Source: CADCTP01 sp963849885
Lineage (GTDB): Bacteria; Actinomycetota; Actinomycetes; Mycobacteriales; CADCTP01
Assembly (NCBI GenBank): GCA_963849885.1
Contig: CAWKIV010000013.1
Location: forward strand, 434,001-498,000
Length of the DNA stretch: 64,000 nucleotides
Direction: 5' to 3'
Part shown: piece by piece, positions 6,771 to 16,207 of the stretch
Layout: every line of letters begins with the position of its first letter
Numbering within the stretch: position 1 is the stretch's first letter
Program-made: the position numbers and the translations under genes
Notes under the pieces: generated by a model
What the model was told of the DNA's origin: nothing
The model's input: the letters and a program-made list of their open reading frames with translations, nothing else
The model's database searches: none

Positions 6771-8387
6771 ATGGACGTCGCGCAGGTCGCGAAGGCAGGT
6801 CTCGGTCCGTCGGCGCACGCCGACACGTTCTGCCGGGACTCGCTGCCCCCGCCCGAGCAGTGGCCCGAGCTGCTGTTCGACCTGCCGGAGCTGCGCTACC
6901 CGGACCGGCTCAACTGCGCCGAGGCCCTGCTCGCCGGGACCGACCCGGGCCGGCGCTGCCTGCTCGGGCCGGGGGTCGAGTGGACGTACGGCGAGGTCCG
7001 CCGGCGGGCGGACGCGATCGCGCACGTCCTGGTCGGCGAGCTGGGCCTGGTGCCCGGCAACCGGGTGCTGCTGCGCGGCCCCAACAGCCCGGAGCTGGTC
7101 GCCGGCTGGCTCGGCGTGCTGCTGGCCGGCGGGGTGGTGGTGGCGACGATGCCGGCGCTGCGCCCCGGCGAGCTGCGCGCCATCGGCGACATCACCCGGC
7201 CGCAGCTGGCCCTCTGCGACGCCCGCTTCACCGGCGACCTCGCCGCCGGGCTCCCCGACCTGCCGATCGTCCGGTACGGCGACGGCGACCTGGAGTCCCG
7301 CGCGGAGCGGCACCGGGCCCCGTTCGCGCCGGTCCGGACCTCCGCCGACGACGTGGCGCTGCTCGCCGTCACCTCCGGCACCACCGGCGTGCCGAAGACG
7401 ACCGCGCACTTCCACCGGGACGTGCTCGCCATCGCCGACACGTTCTCCCGGCACGTGCTCAGGCCGACCGCGGACGACCTCTTCCTCGGCAGCCCGCCGC
7501 TGGCATTCACCTACGGGCTGGGCGGCGAGGTCGTCTTCCCGCTGCGGGTCGGCGCGGCCAGCCTGCTGGTCGAGAAGCCCACCCCCGACGTGCTGCCCGA
7601 CGTGATCGCCGAGCACGGCGTCACCGTGCTGTTCACCGCGCCGACGGCGTACCGGGCGATGCTCGCGGCCGGGCGGGCGTCCGCGCTGACCGGGCTGCGC
7701 CGCTGCGTCTCGGCCGGGGAGCCGCTGCCCAAGTCGGTGTCGGACGCCTTCCACGAGGCGACCGGGCTGCGCATCATCGACGGGATCGGCGCCACCGAGA
7801 TGCTGCACATCTTCATCTCCGCGGCGGACGGGGACGTCCGGCCCGGGTCGACCGGCCGGCCGGTCCCCGGGTACCGGGCCGCGGTGCTGGACGACGCCGG
7901 CCGGCCGGTGCCGGACGGGGAGCCGGGCCGGCTGGCCGTGCGCGGCCCGACCGGCTGCCGCTACCTCGCCGACCCGCGGCAGCAGGCGTACGTCCGGCAC
8001 GGCTGGAACCTCACCGGCGACACCTACCGCCGCGACCCCGACGGCTACTTCTGGTACGTCGCCCGCAGCGACGACATGATCATCTCCGCCGGCTACAACA
8101 TCGCCGGGCCCGAGGTGGAGAACGCGCTGCTCAAGCACCCGGACGTCCTCGAGTGCGGGGTGGTGGCGAAGCCGGACGCCGACCGCGGGCACGTGGTCGC
8201 GGCCTACGTGGTGCTCCGGCCCGGCGTGGCCGGCGACGACGCCAAGGCGGCCGAGCTGCGGGAGCTGGTGAAGCGGGAGATCGCGCCGTACAAGTGCCCG
8301 CGGGTGATCGAGTTCCTGGCCGAGCTGCCGCACACCCAGACCGGCAAGCTGCAGCGCTTCAAGCTGCGGGAGCTGGCGGCCGGCTGA
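6771..8387 (+). CDS. Benzoate/2-aminobenzoate-CoA ligase family protein
   Basis: A 538-residue ANL-superfamily ligase starting at ATG 6771 after GGGAGG. The adenylation motif TSGTTGVPKTTAHFH, the GIGATEM loop, the hinge YVARSDDMIISAGYNIAG and the C-terminal PHTQTGKLQRFK lysine are all present. RGPNSPELVAGWLGVLLAGG followed by ATMPALRPGEL is characteristic of the benzoate and anthranilate ligase branch. It would activate an aromatic acid to its CoA thioester in the cytoplasm. The monooxygenase/reductase gene follows with a one-base overlap (TGATG). That partner is the usual companion of a 2-aminobenzoate (or salicylate) ligase, so anthranilate is the first guess. Confidence 0.85.
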   Translation: MDVAQVAKAGLGPSAHADTFCRDSLPPPEQWPELLFDLPELRYPDRLNCAEALLAGTDPGRRCLLGPGVEWTYGEVRRRADAIAHVLVGELGLVPGNRVLLRGPNSPELVAGWLGVLLAGGVVVATMPALRPGELRAIGDITRPQLALCDARFTGDLAAGLPDLPIVRYGDGDLESRAERHRAPFAPVRTSADDVALLAVTSGTTGVPKTTAHFHRDVLAIADTFSRHVLRPTADDLFLGSPPLAFTYGLGGEVVFPLRVGAASLLVEKPTPDVLPDVIAEHGVTVLFTAPTAYRAMLAAGRASALTGLRRCVSAGEPLPKSVSDAFHEATGLRIIDGIGATEMLHIFISAADGDVRPGSTGRPVPGYRAAVLDDAGRPVPDGEPGRLAVRGPTGCRYLADPRQQAYVRHGWNLTGDTYRRDPDGYFWYVARSDDMIISAGYNIAGPEVENALLKHPDVLECGVVAKPDADRGHVVAAYVVLRPGVAGDDAKAAELRELVKREIAPYKCPRVIEFLAELPHTQTGKLQRFKLRELAAG

Positions 8388-10780
8388 TGCGCATCGCGGT
8401 GGTCGGCGGCGGTCCGGGCGGGCTCTACTTCGCGCTGCTGGCCCAGCAGCTCGGCCCGGAGCACGAGATCACCGTGTGGGAGCGCAACGCCCCGGACGAC
8501 ACGTTCGGCTTCGGGGTGGTCTTCTCCGACGAGACGCTGGGCGGGATCGAGCACGCCGACCCGGCCGTGCACCGGGCGATGGAGCGCGAGTTCGCCCGCT
8601 GGGACGACATCGACATCCGGTTCCGGCCCGACCCGGCGGTGCCGGCCACCGTCATCACCTCCGGCGGGCACGGCTTCGCCGCGATGAGCCGGCGCCGGCT
8701 GCTGGCGATCCTGCAGGACCGGTGCCGGGAGCTGGGCGTGCGGCTGCACTTCCGCACCGCGGCCCCGGACCCGGACGAGCTGGCCGGCACGCACGACCTG
8801 GTGGTCGCCGCCGACGGGGTCAACTCGCCCATCCGGGCCAAGTACGCCGACCGCTTCCGCCCGACCGTCGACACGCGACAGTGCCGGTACATGTGGCTGG
8901 GCACCGACCGGGTCTTCGACGCCTTCACCTTCGACGTCCGGCGCACCCCGTACGGGGTGATGCAGGTGCACGCCTACCCGTACGACGCGACCGGGTCGAC
9001 CTTCATCGTGGAGATGCACGACCCGGTGTGGCGGCGGGCCGGCTTCACCGCCGGCTCCTTCGCCCCCGGGGAGAGCGACCAGGAGGCGATCGCGGTGGTC
9101 GCCGAGCTCTTCGCGGACCTGCTCGACGGGCACCGGGTGCACGCGAACAACTCCCGCTGGATCAGCTTCGGCACGGTCCGCTGCGACTCCTGGCGGGCCG
9201 GCAACGTGGTGCTGCTCGGCGACGCCGCGCACACCGCGCACTTCTCCATCGGCTCCGGCACCAAGCTGGCCATGGAGGACGCGCTCGCCCTGGCCGCGTC
9301 GCTGCACGAGCAGTCCACTGTGGATGAGGCGCTGGCCGGCTACGACGCCGAGCGGCGGCCGGTGGTGGTGTCCACCCAGCGGGCGGCGCAGGCCAGCCTG
9401 GAGTGGTTCGAGAACCTCGGCCGGTACGTGCACCAGGAGCCGGCCCAGTTCGCCTTCAACCTGCTCACCCGCAGCCGCCGGGTGACGCTGGACAACCTGC
9501 GGCTGCGGGACCCGGAGTTCGTGTCCTGGGTGGAGGGTCGGTTCACCGCCGCCAGCGGCGCGGCCGTGGCCCCGGGCACGCCGCCGATGTTCCACCCGTT
9601 CCGGCTGCGCGGGCTGGAGCTGCGCAACCGGGTGATCGTGTCCCCGATGGACATGTACTCGGCGGCCGGCGGCGTCCCGGCCGACTTCCACCTCGTGCAC
9701 CTCGGCAGCAAGGCGCTCGGCGGTGCCGGCCTGGTGATGACCGAGATGGCCTGCGTGTCGGAGACCGGCCGGATCACCCCCGGCTGCGCCGGCCTGTGGA
9801 CCGACGAGCAGGAGGCCGGCTGGGCCCGGGTGGTCGACTTCGTGCACGGCGCCTCCGGCGCCGCGATCGGCCTGCAGCTCGGCCACTCCGGCCGCAAGGG
9901 CTCGACCAGGCTGATGTGGGAGGGCATCGACGAGCCGCTGCCGGAGGACAACTGGGAGGTCTGCGGCCCGTCCCCGGTGCCGTACTCGGCGGCGAACCAG
10001 GTGCCCCGGGAGCTGACCCGGGCCGACCTGGACGAGATCCGGGACCAGTTCGTGGCGGCCGCGGTGCGCGGGGCGCGGGCCGGCTTCGACCTGCTGGAGC
10101 TGCACTGCGCGCACGGCTACCTGCTGTCGTCCTTCCTGTCCCCGCTGGCCAACCGGCGCACCGACGACTACGGCGGCCCGCTGGCCAACCGGCTGCGCTA
10201 CCCGCTGGAGGTCTTCGCCGCGGTCCGCGCGGCCTGGCCGGCCGAGCGCCCGATGAGCGTGCGGGTGTCCGCGACCGACTGGTACGACGGCGGCGTGGAC
10301 GTCGACGAGGCGGTGCTGATCGCCCGCGCCTTCGCCGAGCACGGCGTGGACGCGGTCGACGTCTCCACCGGCCAGGTGGTCAAGGAGGAGCGGCCCGCGT
10401 ACGGCCGGTCGTACCAGACCCCGTTCGCGGACCGGATCCGCAACGAGGTCGGCCGCGAGCTCGGCGTCGCGGTGATCGCGGTCGGCGCGCTGTCCTCCTG
10501 GGACGACGTCAACTCGGTCATCCTGGCCGGCCGGGCCGACCTGTGCGCGCTCGGCCGGGTGCACCTCTACGATCCACAGTGGACCCTGCACGCCGCGGCC
10601 GAGCAGGGCTACGCCGGGCCCGGCGCGACCTGGCCGGCGCCGTTCCGGGCCGGCAGCCGCCGCCCGCAGGCCGGGCGCACGGACGGCCCGCGGCCGCGGC
10701 TGGAGCTGATCCGGGCCGGCGGCACCGGCACCCGGCACACCCGCTGGCGGCCCCCGCCGGCGGCCGAGGAGGAGCCATGA
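8387..10780 (+). CDS. Fused flavin monooxygenase/OYE reductase (2-aminobenzoyl-CoA monooxygenase/reductase-like)
   Basis: A 797-residue two-domain flavoprotein. The N-terminal half (about 1-385) is a class A FAD monooxygenase with GGGPGGLYFALL at the start, VAADGVNSPIRAKY and GDAAHTAHFSIGSGTKLAMED. The C-terminal half (about 395-760) is an old-yellow-enzyme barrel (MFHPFRLRGLELRNR, LQLGHSGRKGS, HGYLLSSFLSPLANRR). This fusion is known for 2-aminobenzoyl-CoA monooxygenase/reductase, which hydroxylates and then reduces the ring, and for the related salicylyl-CoA 5-hydroxylase/oxidoreductase. The neighbouring Rid and BadI-like proteins favour the aminated, ring-reduced route. The start overlaps the ligase stop and the end overlaps the next start (ATGA). 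A basic, Pro-rich tail follows the barrel. Confidence 0.87.
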   Translation: MRIAVVGGGPGGLYFALLAQQLGPEHEITVWERNAPDDTFGFGVVFSDETLGGIEHADPAVHRAMEREFARWDDIDIRFRPDPAVPATVITSGGHGFAAMSRRRLLAILQDRCRELGVRLHFRTAAPDPDELAGTHDLVVAADGVNSPIRAKYADRFRPTVDTRQCRYMWLGTDRVFDAFTFDVRRTPYGVMQVHAYPYDATGSTFIVEMHDPVWRRAGFTAGSFAPGESDQEAIAVVAELFADLLDGHRVHANNSRWISFGTVRCDSWRAGNVVLLGDAAHTAHFSIGSGTKLAMEDALALAASLHEQSTVDEALAGYDAERRPVVVSTQRAAQASLEWFENLGRYVHQEPAQFAFNLLTRSRRVTLDNLRLRDPEFVSWVEGRFTAASGAAVAPGTPPMFHPFRLRGLELRNRVIVSPMDMYSAAGGVPADFHLVHLGSKALGGAGLVMTEMACVSETGRITPGCAGLWTDEQEAGWARVVDFVHGASGAAIGLQLGHSGRKGSTRLMWEGIDEPLPEDNWEVCGPSPVPYSAANQVPRELTRADLDEIRDQFVAAAVRGARAGFDLLELHCAHGYLLSSFLSPLANRRTDDYGGPLANRLRYPLEVFAAVRAAWPAERPMSVRVSATDWYDGGVDVDEAVLIARAFAEHGVDAVDVSTGQVVKEERPAYGRSYQTPFADRIRNEVGRELGVAVIAVGALSSWDDVNSVILAGRADLCALGRVHLYDPQWTLHAAAEQGYAGPGATWPAPFRAGSRRPQAGRTDGPRPRLELIRAGGTGTRHTRWRPPPAAEEEP

Positions 10781-11550
10781 CCGTGCTCGCCGAGCTGCTC
10801 GCGGCGGTGTCCGCCGGCCGCATCGAGGTGGTCGACCTGACCGCGCCGCTGCGGGACAGCACGCCGATCATCCAGCTGCCGGAGCCGTTCGCGAACACCC
10901 GGCCGTTCCGGCTGACCGAGATCAGCCGGTACGACGAGCGCGGCCCGGCCTGGTACTGGAACGACATCTCCACCGGCGAGCACACCGGCACCCACTTCGA
11001 CGCACCGGTGCACTGGGTCACCGGGCAGGCCGGCGAGGACGTCGCCCAGGTGCCGGCCGCGAGGCTGGTCGCGCCGGCCGCGGTGCTCGACTTCACCGCG
11101 CAGGCGGCCGCCGACCCCGACTTCCTGCTCGAGGTCGAGCACGTCCGCGACTGGGAGGCCGAGCACGGCCCGCTGCCGGGCGGCGGCTGGCTGCTCTACC
11201 GCACCGGCTGGGACCGGCGCTCGGACGACCAGGCGGCGTTCCTCAACGCGACCGAGACCGGCCCGCACACGCCCGGCATCTCGGTCGAGTGCGCGCGCTG
11301 GCTGGCCGACGAGGCCCCGGTGATCGGCGTCGGGGTGGAGACCGTCGGCACCGACGCCGGCACCGCGCACTCCTTCGAGCCGGCGTTCCCGTGCCACTCG
11401 TTCCTGCTCGGCGCCGGCAAGTACGGGCTGACCCAGCTGCGCAACCTGGCCGCGCTGCCGCCCACCGGGGCGGTGGTGCTGGCCGCGCCGCTGCCGATCG
11501 TCGGCGGGTCCGGCAGCCCGGCCCGGGTGCTCGCGCTGGTCGAGCGCTGA
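10777..11550 (+). CDS. Cyclase family (kynurenine formamidase-like) metal hydrolase
   Basis: A 257-residue protein with the metal-binding motif HTGTHFDAPVHW near residue 70, preceded by VVDLTAPLRDSTP, both typical of the cyclase/arylformamidase family (PF04199). KynB members release formate from N-formylkynurenine on the way to anthranilate; others hydrolyse isatin or cyclic imides. Location directly after the aminobenzoyl-CoA enzyme makes a role either in making anthranilate or in opening a ring product plausible, and sequence does not decide between them. It overlaps the upstream gene by four bases and the downstream ThDP gene starts three bases after its stop, so all are probably one mRNA. 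Confidence 0.8.
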   Translation: MTVLAELLAAVSAGRIEVVDLTAPLRDSTPIIQLPEPFANTRPFRLTEISRYDERGPAWYWNDISTGEHTGTHFDAPVHWVTGQAGEDVAQVPAARLVAPAAVLDFTAQAAADPDFLLEVEHVRDWEAEHGPLPGGGWLLYRTGWDRRSDDQAAFLNATETGPHTPGISVECARWLADEAPVIGVGVETVGTDAGTAHSFEPAFPCHSFLLGAGKYGLTQLRNLAALPPTGAVVLAAPLPIVGGSGSPARVLALVER

Positions 11551-11553
11551 GCC

Positions 11554-13186
11554 GTGCGGGTCGCGGAGGCCGTCGGGCGGACGCTCGGCCGGCTCGGCGC
11601 CGACCACGTCTTCGGCGTGGTCGGCAGCGGCAACTTCCACGTGACCAACGCGCTGGTCGCCGCCGGAGCCCGCTTCGTCGCGGCCCGGCACGAGGGCGGC
11701 GCGGCCACCATGGCCGACGCGTACGCCCGGGTCAGCGGCAAGGTCGGGGTGCTGACCGTGCACCAGGGCTGCGGGCTGACCAACGCGACCACCGGCATCG
11801 CCGAGGCCGCGAAGAGCCGCACGCCGCTGCTGGTGCTCGCCGCCGAGGTGGCCGGCGCCGCCGTCCGGTCCAACTTCCGGATCGACCAGGGCGGGCTGGC
11901 CACCGCGGTCGGCGCGCTGCCCGAGCGGGTGCACTCGGCCAGGTCGGCGGTGGACGACACGGTGCGGGCGTACCGGCGGGCGGTGGTCGAGCGGCGCACC
12001 GTGGTGCTCAACCTGCCGCTGGACGTGCAGGCCGAGGAGCTCGCCGGCGCGCTGCCGGCCCCGGCCGTCGCGGTGCCGGCCCCGCCGCGGCCGTCAGCCG
12101 GCGCGGCCGAGGAGCTGGCGGCACTGCTGGCGGCGGCCCGGCGGCCGGTCTTCCTGGCCGGGCGCGGCGCCCGGCACGCCCGCGCGCCGCTCGAGGCGCT
12201 CGCCGACCGCAGCGGCGCGCTGCTGGCCACGTCCGCGGTCGCGCACGGCCTCTTCGGCGGCTCGCCCTGGTCGCTGGGCATCTCCGGCGGCTTCGCCTCC
12301 CCGCTGGCCGCCGAGCTGATCCGGGACGCCGACCTGCTGGTCGGCTGGGGCTGCGCGCTGACCATGTGGACGCTGCGGCACGGCCGGCTCGTCGGCCCGG
12401 ACACCACGGTGGCCCAGGTCGACCTCGACCCGGACGCGCTCGGCGCTCACCATCCCATCGCGCTCGGGGTGCTCGGCGACACCGCCGAGGCGGCCGCCGC
12501 GGTCGCCGCGCTGGTGCCGCCGGCCACCGGCTACCGCACCCCGGCGCTGGCCGGGCGGCTGGCCGCCGGGGTCCGGTGGCGGGACGTGCCGTACCAGGAC
12601 GAGTCCGGCGGCGGCGCTGATCGACCCGCGCACGCTGTCGATCGCGCTGGACGACGCGCTGCCGGCCGAGCGGGTGGTCGCCGTCGACTCCGGCAACTTC
12701 ATGGGCTACCCGAGCGCGTACCTGGCCGTGCCGGACGAGGCCGGCTTCTGCTTCACCCAGGCCTTCCAGTCGGTCGGGCTCGGGCTGGCCAGCGCGGTCG
12801 GCGCCGCGCTGGCCCGGCCGGACCGGCTGCCGGTCGCGGCGCTCGGCGACGGCGGCGCGCTGATGGCCGCGGCCGAGCTGGACACCGTGGTCCGGCTCGG
12901 GCTGCCGATGGTGATCGTGGTCTACGACGACGCCGCGTACGGCGCCGAGGTGCACCACTTCGGCCCGGACGGCCACCCGCTGGACACGGTGGTCTTCCCG
13001 GAGACCGACATCGCCGCGATCGGCCGCGGCTTCGGCTGCGCCGGGCTGACCGTCCGCCGGCGGGCGGACCTGGCCGGGCTGGCCGAGTGGCTGGCCGGCC
13101 CGCGGGACCGGCCGATCCTGCTGGACGCGAAGGTCAGCCGGCGGCAGGGGGCCTGGTGGCTGGAGGAGGCCTTCCGCGGTCACTGA
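11554..13186 (+). CDS. ThDP-dependent enzyme (acetolactate synthase-like), frameshifted
   Basis: A thiamine-diphosphate enzyme of about 543 residues, GTG start, split by a +1 shift near 12606-12616 (a GGCGGCGGCG run). Before it lie the cofactor-activating Glu motif AARHEGGAATMADAYARV and the central domain AARRPVFLAGRGARHA; after it, in the next frame, come ALIDPRTLSIALDDAL, the GDGGALMAAAELDTVVRLG ThDP motif and the C terminus KVSRRQGAWWLEEAF. Removing one G restores a full-length protein, so sequence error is as likely as a real lesion. The family cleaves or forms C-C bonds next to a keto group. In this operon it could cut a 2-keto or 1,2-diketo intermediate, but no characterised pathway that I know uses it at this point. 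Confidence 0.78.
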
Positions 13187-13203
13187 CCGGGAAGGCCCCT
13201 CGC

Positions 13204-13755
13204 TCACCAGCGGTGCGCGACGTCGATCACCAGCCGGGACCCGGTGCCCGGTCCGGCCAGCGTGAAGACCCGGTACGGCAGCCGCGCCCGCACCCCGAGC
13301 CCGACCGTGGTCATGCCCTCGAAGCTGCCGGCCCAGGCGACCTGGCGGAAGGTCGGGTAGCCGGCCACGCTCACCAGCTCGGCCCGGTTCGCCGGCCGGT
13401 ACGTCGGCCGCCCGGCGCCGTCGTACGCCGGCACCGCCGCTGTGATCTCGACAGCTTCGCGCCGCCGCGCAGCGGCACCACGAAGCCGGAGCCGTCCATC
13501 CGCACCTGGTCCACGTAGCTCACCCAGTACGTGCCGGGCCCGGCCGCCGCGGACGTCGAGCACGAGCCGGTCGAAGCAGGCGTGCTGCCCGGCCCGCACG
13601 TTGGTGACGTGCCGCCGCCCGCGCGCCGAAGCCTCCTTCGGCAGCGACCCCCAGGTGATCCCGCAGTACGGGGCCGTGCCCGCGGCGGCCGGGGCCACCC
13701 ACGCCGTCACCCCGAGCGCCATCGCGGCGGCCACGGCCGCCAACCCTCGCTTCAT
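13204..13755 (-). CDS. Secreted AMIN-like domain protein with two compensating frameshifts
   Basis: About 183 residues, ATG at 13755 with GGAGG upstream. MKRGLAAVAAAMALGVTAWVAPAAA is a Sec signal peptide. The mature part starts PYCGITWGSLPKEA and ends VGLGVRARLPYRVFTLAGPG-SRLVIDVAHRW, matching actinobacterial AMIN-like secreted proteins. The middle (roughly 13450-13545) reads as nonsense in this frame, while the +1 frame gives GPGTYWVSYVDQVRMDGSGF and VVPLRGGAKL, as expected for the family. One extra base near 13533-13552 and one missing base near 13445-13457 would explain this. Function unknown; an envelope role is likely. Confidence 0.72.
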   Translation of the reverse strand: MKRGLAAVAAAMALGVTAWVAPAAAGTAPYCGITWGSLPKEASARGRRHVTNVRAGQHACFDRLVLDVRGGRARHVLGELRGPGADGRLRLRGAAARRREAVEITAAVPAYDGAGRPTYRPANRAELVSVAGYPTFRQVAWAGSFEGMTTVGLGVRARLPYRVFTLAGPGTGSRLVIDVAHRW

Positions 13756-13869
13756 CACCGATCCCCCTCCCACCGCCCGGGACGTCCGGACACCAGAGAG
13801 ACGCGGGCCGGGGCGGATCGGATTACCCGAGCGCCACCGGTGTGCCCGACCGGGCAGTCAGCCGGCGGC

Positions 13870-13942
13870 GTCGGCCGCCGTGGTCAGGCCGCCGTGGTCA
13901 GGCCGCCTTGGTCAGGCCGCCTTGGTCAGGCCGCCTTGGTCA
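13870..13942. repeat. 14-bp tandem repeat over the end of hisS
   Basis: The unit TCAGGCCGCCTTGG (with G/T variation) recurs about 4.5 times at an exact 14-base period, with TCA at 13884, 13898, 13912, 13926 and 14-base-shifted at 13940. On the minus strand the copy at 13926 holds the hisS stop codon; the other copies repeat the last codons and stop downstream of the gene. Confidence 0.85.
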
Positions 13943-15236
13943 GCAGGGCGGCGACGTCCTCGACCCCGGCGGACGACCGCTCGCCGGTGGTCAGGTCCTT
14001 GACCGACACGCTGCCGTCCCGGTCCAGGGTGAGCACGAAGCGGGCGCCGCGGGTGTCCGCGTACTTCATCTGGGTCGCGTGCTTGACCGGGGCCGGGTAG
14101 ACCTCGGCGTCCAGCGCCCCGGTGGCCCGCAGCCGGGCCGCGATGCCGAGCAGCGTGCGCAGGTCGTCGTCGCGGCCGTTGGTGACCACGGCCAGCGGCC
14201 GCTCCCGGGCCGGGCCCAGCACGTCGGTGCCCTCCAGCGCGGCCAGCAGCCGGGACAGCCCGATGCTGCCGCCCACCCCGGGCAGCCGCTGCCGGGTGAA
14301 CAGCCCGGCAAGGTCGTCGTACCGGCCGCCGGAGCAGACCGAGCCGATCTCCGGCGCGGACAGCAGCGTGGTCTCGAAGACCAGCCCGGTGTAGTAGTCG
14401 AGCCCGCGGGCGATGCCCGGGTCGACCCGCAGCGTGCCCGGGGGCGCGCCGGCGGCCAGGGCCAGCTCGACGGTGCGGCGCAGCTGGTCCAGCGCGGCCC
14501 GGCCCTCGCCGCCGGCGGCCAGCAGCTCGCCGACCGCGGCGAAGGTCTGCTCGTCGGTCTCCCCGCGGGCGGCCGCGAAGCCGAGCACCCGGTCGGCCCC
14601 CGCACCGTCCACACCGGACTCGGCCAGCTCGGCCCGGACCGCGTCCGGGCCGACCTTCTCGATCTTGTCCAGCGCGCGCAGCACCGGCACCGCCCGGTCC
14701 AGCAGGCCGAGGTCGGCCAGCAGCCCGTTGAGCACGCGGCGGTCGTTGACCCGCAGCACCACCGCGCCGACGTCCATCCGGGTCAGGGCGGTGGCGAACA
14801 TGGCCAGGATCTCGGCGTCCCCGACCGGCCCGGTCTCGCCGATGATGTCGGCGTCGCACTGGAAGAACTCGCGGTAGCGGCCGCGCTGCGGGCGCTCCCC
14901 GCGCCAGGCGTAGCCGACCTGGTAGAGCCGCAGCGGCGGGCGCAGCTCGGTGTGCTGGGCGGCGAACCGGGCCAGCGGCACGGTGAGGTCGAAGCGCAGC
15001 GCGACCCGGCGGCCGCCCGGGTCGTCGAACTCGAACATCTGCTTGTCCGACTCGCTGCCGCCCTTGCCCCGCAGCACGTCGGCGTGCTCGAGCGCCGGGG
15101 TCTGGATCGGGTCGTAGCCGAAGGAGGAGAACGCGTCCTCGGCGACCCGGAGCAACCGGCGGCGGTGCACCGCCAGGGCGGGCGGGAGGTCGGCGAAGCC
15201 GCGCAGCGTGCGCGGCTCGATCAGCGGTCGGTCCAT
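13926..15236 (-). CDS. hisS: Histidine--tRNA ligase
   Basis: A 436-residue class II synthetase. I chose the ATG at 15236 (MDRPLIEPRTLRGFADL) because GGAAGG is 9 bases upstream; an alternative ATG lies 9 bases earlier with no spacing. Class II motifs are visible (RFDLTVPLARF, RGRYREFFQCDADIIG as motif 2, GIGLSRLLAAL-type motif 3 in GGSIGLSRLLAALEG), and GLDYYTGLVFE is the HisRS-specific peptide. The sequence KGGSESDKQMFEFDD resembles the eukaryote/archaea-like HisRS branch more than the E. coli type, so this could be a second, variant copy in the genome. It stands alone, and its 3' end is a 14-bp tandem repeat containing the stop codon. Confidence 0.9.
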   Translation of the reverse strand: MDRPLIEPRTLRGFADLPPALAVHRRRLLRVAEDAFSSFGYDPIQTPALEHADVLRGKGGSESDKQMFEFDDPGGRRVALRFDLTVPLARFAAQHTELRPPLRLYQVGYAWRGERPQRGRYREFFQCDADIIGETGPVGDAEILAMFATALTRMDVGAVVLRVNDRRVLNGLLADLGLLDRAVPVLRALDKIEKVGPDAVRAELAESGVDGAGADRVLGFAAARGETDEQTFAAVGELLAAGGEGRAALDQLRRTVELALAAGAPPGTLRVDPGIARGLDYYTGLVFETTLLSAPEIGSVCSGGRYDDLAGLFTRQRLPGVGGSIGLSRLLAALEGTDVLGPARERPLAVVTNGRDDDLRTLLGIAARLRATGALDAEVYPAPVKHATQMKYADTRGARFVLTLDRDGSVSVKDLTTGERSSAGVEDVAALLTKAA

Positions 15237-15399
15237 CCCCGCCATCCTTCCACGGGCGGCACACCGACCAGCGCCGGACGTGCGCAGCCAGCTCGGCGCG
15301 GCCGCGGTCCGCGCGCCCGCGCCGACCCCGCCGTGGTGGCGCCGGTTGCCCCTGATCGGCGGTAGCGGCTGGCCCGGGCGCGGTGCCACAGTCCGCGCC
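15237..15399. other. Intergenic region between hisS and a membrane-protein gene
   Basis: A 163-base divergent gap. I see no gene, repeat or convincing operator here. It must hold the hisS promoter, but no clear -35/-10 pair stands out. Confidence 0.4.
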
Positions 15400-16203
15400 A
15401 TGGCCGACTCCGGCGCCGCCCTGCTCACCGGCGGCCTGTTCAGCCTGGCCGTGGCCGGCATCAGCGGCCTGGTCGCCTACCACACCGCGAGGTCCAACGC
15501 CCGGGCCGCGCTGACCGCCTCCCGGACCACCCTGGAGGGGGAGATCCGGAAGATCTCCGAGCAGGTCCGGGCCCAGGAGGAGGCCCGGGAGCGGGCCGAG
15601 ATCGCGGTGCTGCGGCAGCGCTACCTCACCTCGCTGCGCTACTACGCGGTCGCGCTCAGCGAGCGGCTGGCCGAGCTGGCGGCGAAGTACGGCTCGGACG
15701 AGAACGACCGGGTGCGCCACTGGTTCAAGACGATCAAGGACCAGACCACCCGGGACGCGCGCCGGGACGACTTCCTGACCTGGTGCTACTACGAGGGCTT
15801 GTTCGCGACCACCACGCTCTACTACGCCTGCTCGTACTTCTTCTGCGCGAACGAGATCCGGTCCGGCCAGCCGTTCGCGAGCAGCCGGCCGGTCTACAGC
15901 GAGCAGCTGGCGGCCCGGCTCGGCGCGGTCAGCGTGGCCTTCGTCTGGGACGGCGGCCGGGCCGGCGTGTGGGCACCGTCCCAGGAGGTCACCGGCGAGC
16001 TGTTCCGCCAGGACGGCAGCAAGCTCACGTACGCGGAGATGTGCGGGGAGCTGGACGGCGGCTCGCAGGTCCGGCAGGCGCCGTACCTGCGGCCGCTGGA
16101 CTTCTTCTGGGCCGACCTCTACCCGGAGGCGGCCACGCGGCTGCAGGAGCGGCTGGACGAGCTGGTGCGCTACCTCGACGCGCACGACCCCCGCGACGAG
16201 TAG
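15400..16203 (+). CDS. Hypothetical single-pass membrane protein with coiled coil
   Basis: A 267-residue protein not matched to a family I recognise. Residues about 5-25 (GAALLTGGLFSLAVAGISGL) form one membrane segment, followed by a charged, probably coiled-coil helix (LEGEIRKISEQVRAQEEARE) and a soluble domain rich in Tyr, Trp and Phe (YYEGLFATTTLYYACSYFF, FWADLYPEA). The upstream reading frame is longer, but MADSGAALL is where coding-like sequence begins; there is no obvious Shine-Dalgarno. It ends five bases before the stop of the convergent lipoprotein gene. Function unknown. Confidence 0.7.
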   Translation: MADSGAALLTGGLFSLAVAGISGLVAYHTARSNARAALTASRTTLEGEIRKISEQVRAQEEARERAEIAVLRQRYLTSLRYYAVALSERLAELAAKYGSDENDRVRHWFKTIKDQTTRDARRDDFLTWCYYEGLFATTTLYYACSYFFCANEIRSGQPFASSRPVYSEQLAARLGAVSVAFVWDGGRAGVWAPSQEVTGELFRQDGSKLTYAEMCGELDGGSQVRQAPYLRPLDFFWADLYPEAATRLQERLDELVRYLDAHDPRDE

Positions 16204-16207
16204 GGCG

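Noticed and set aside
6860..8386. Very long plus-strand open frame that would add about 500 residues before the monooxygenase
   Set aside because: It is the second frame of the aryl-CoA ligase gene: Arg/Ala/Gly-rich with no conserved motif, while the overlapping frame encodes a complete ligase. The monooxygenase starts at its own ATG at 8387.
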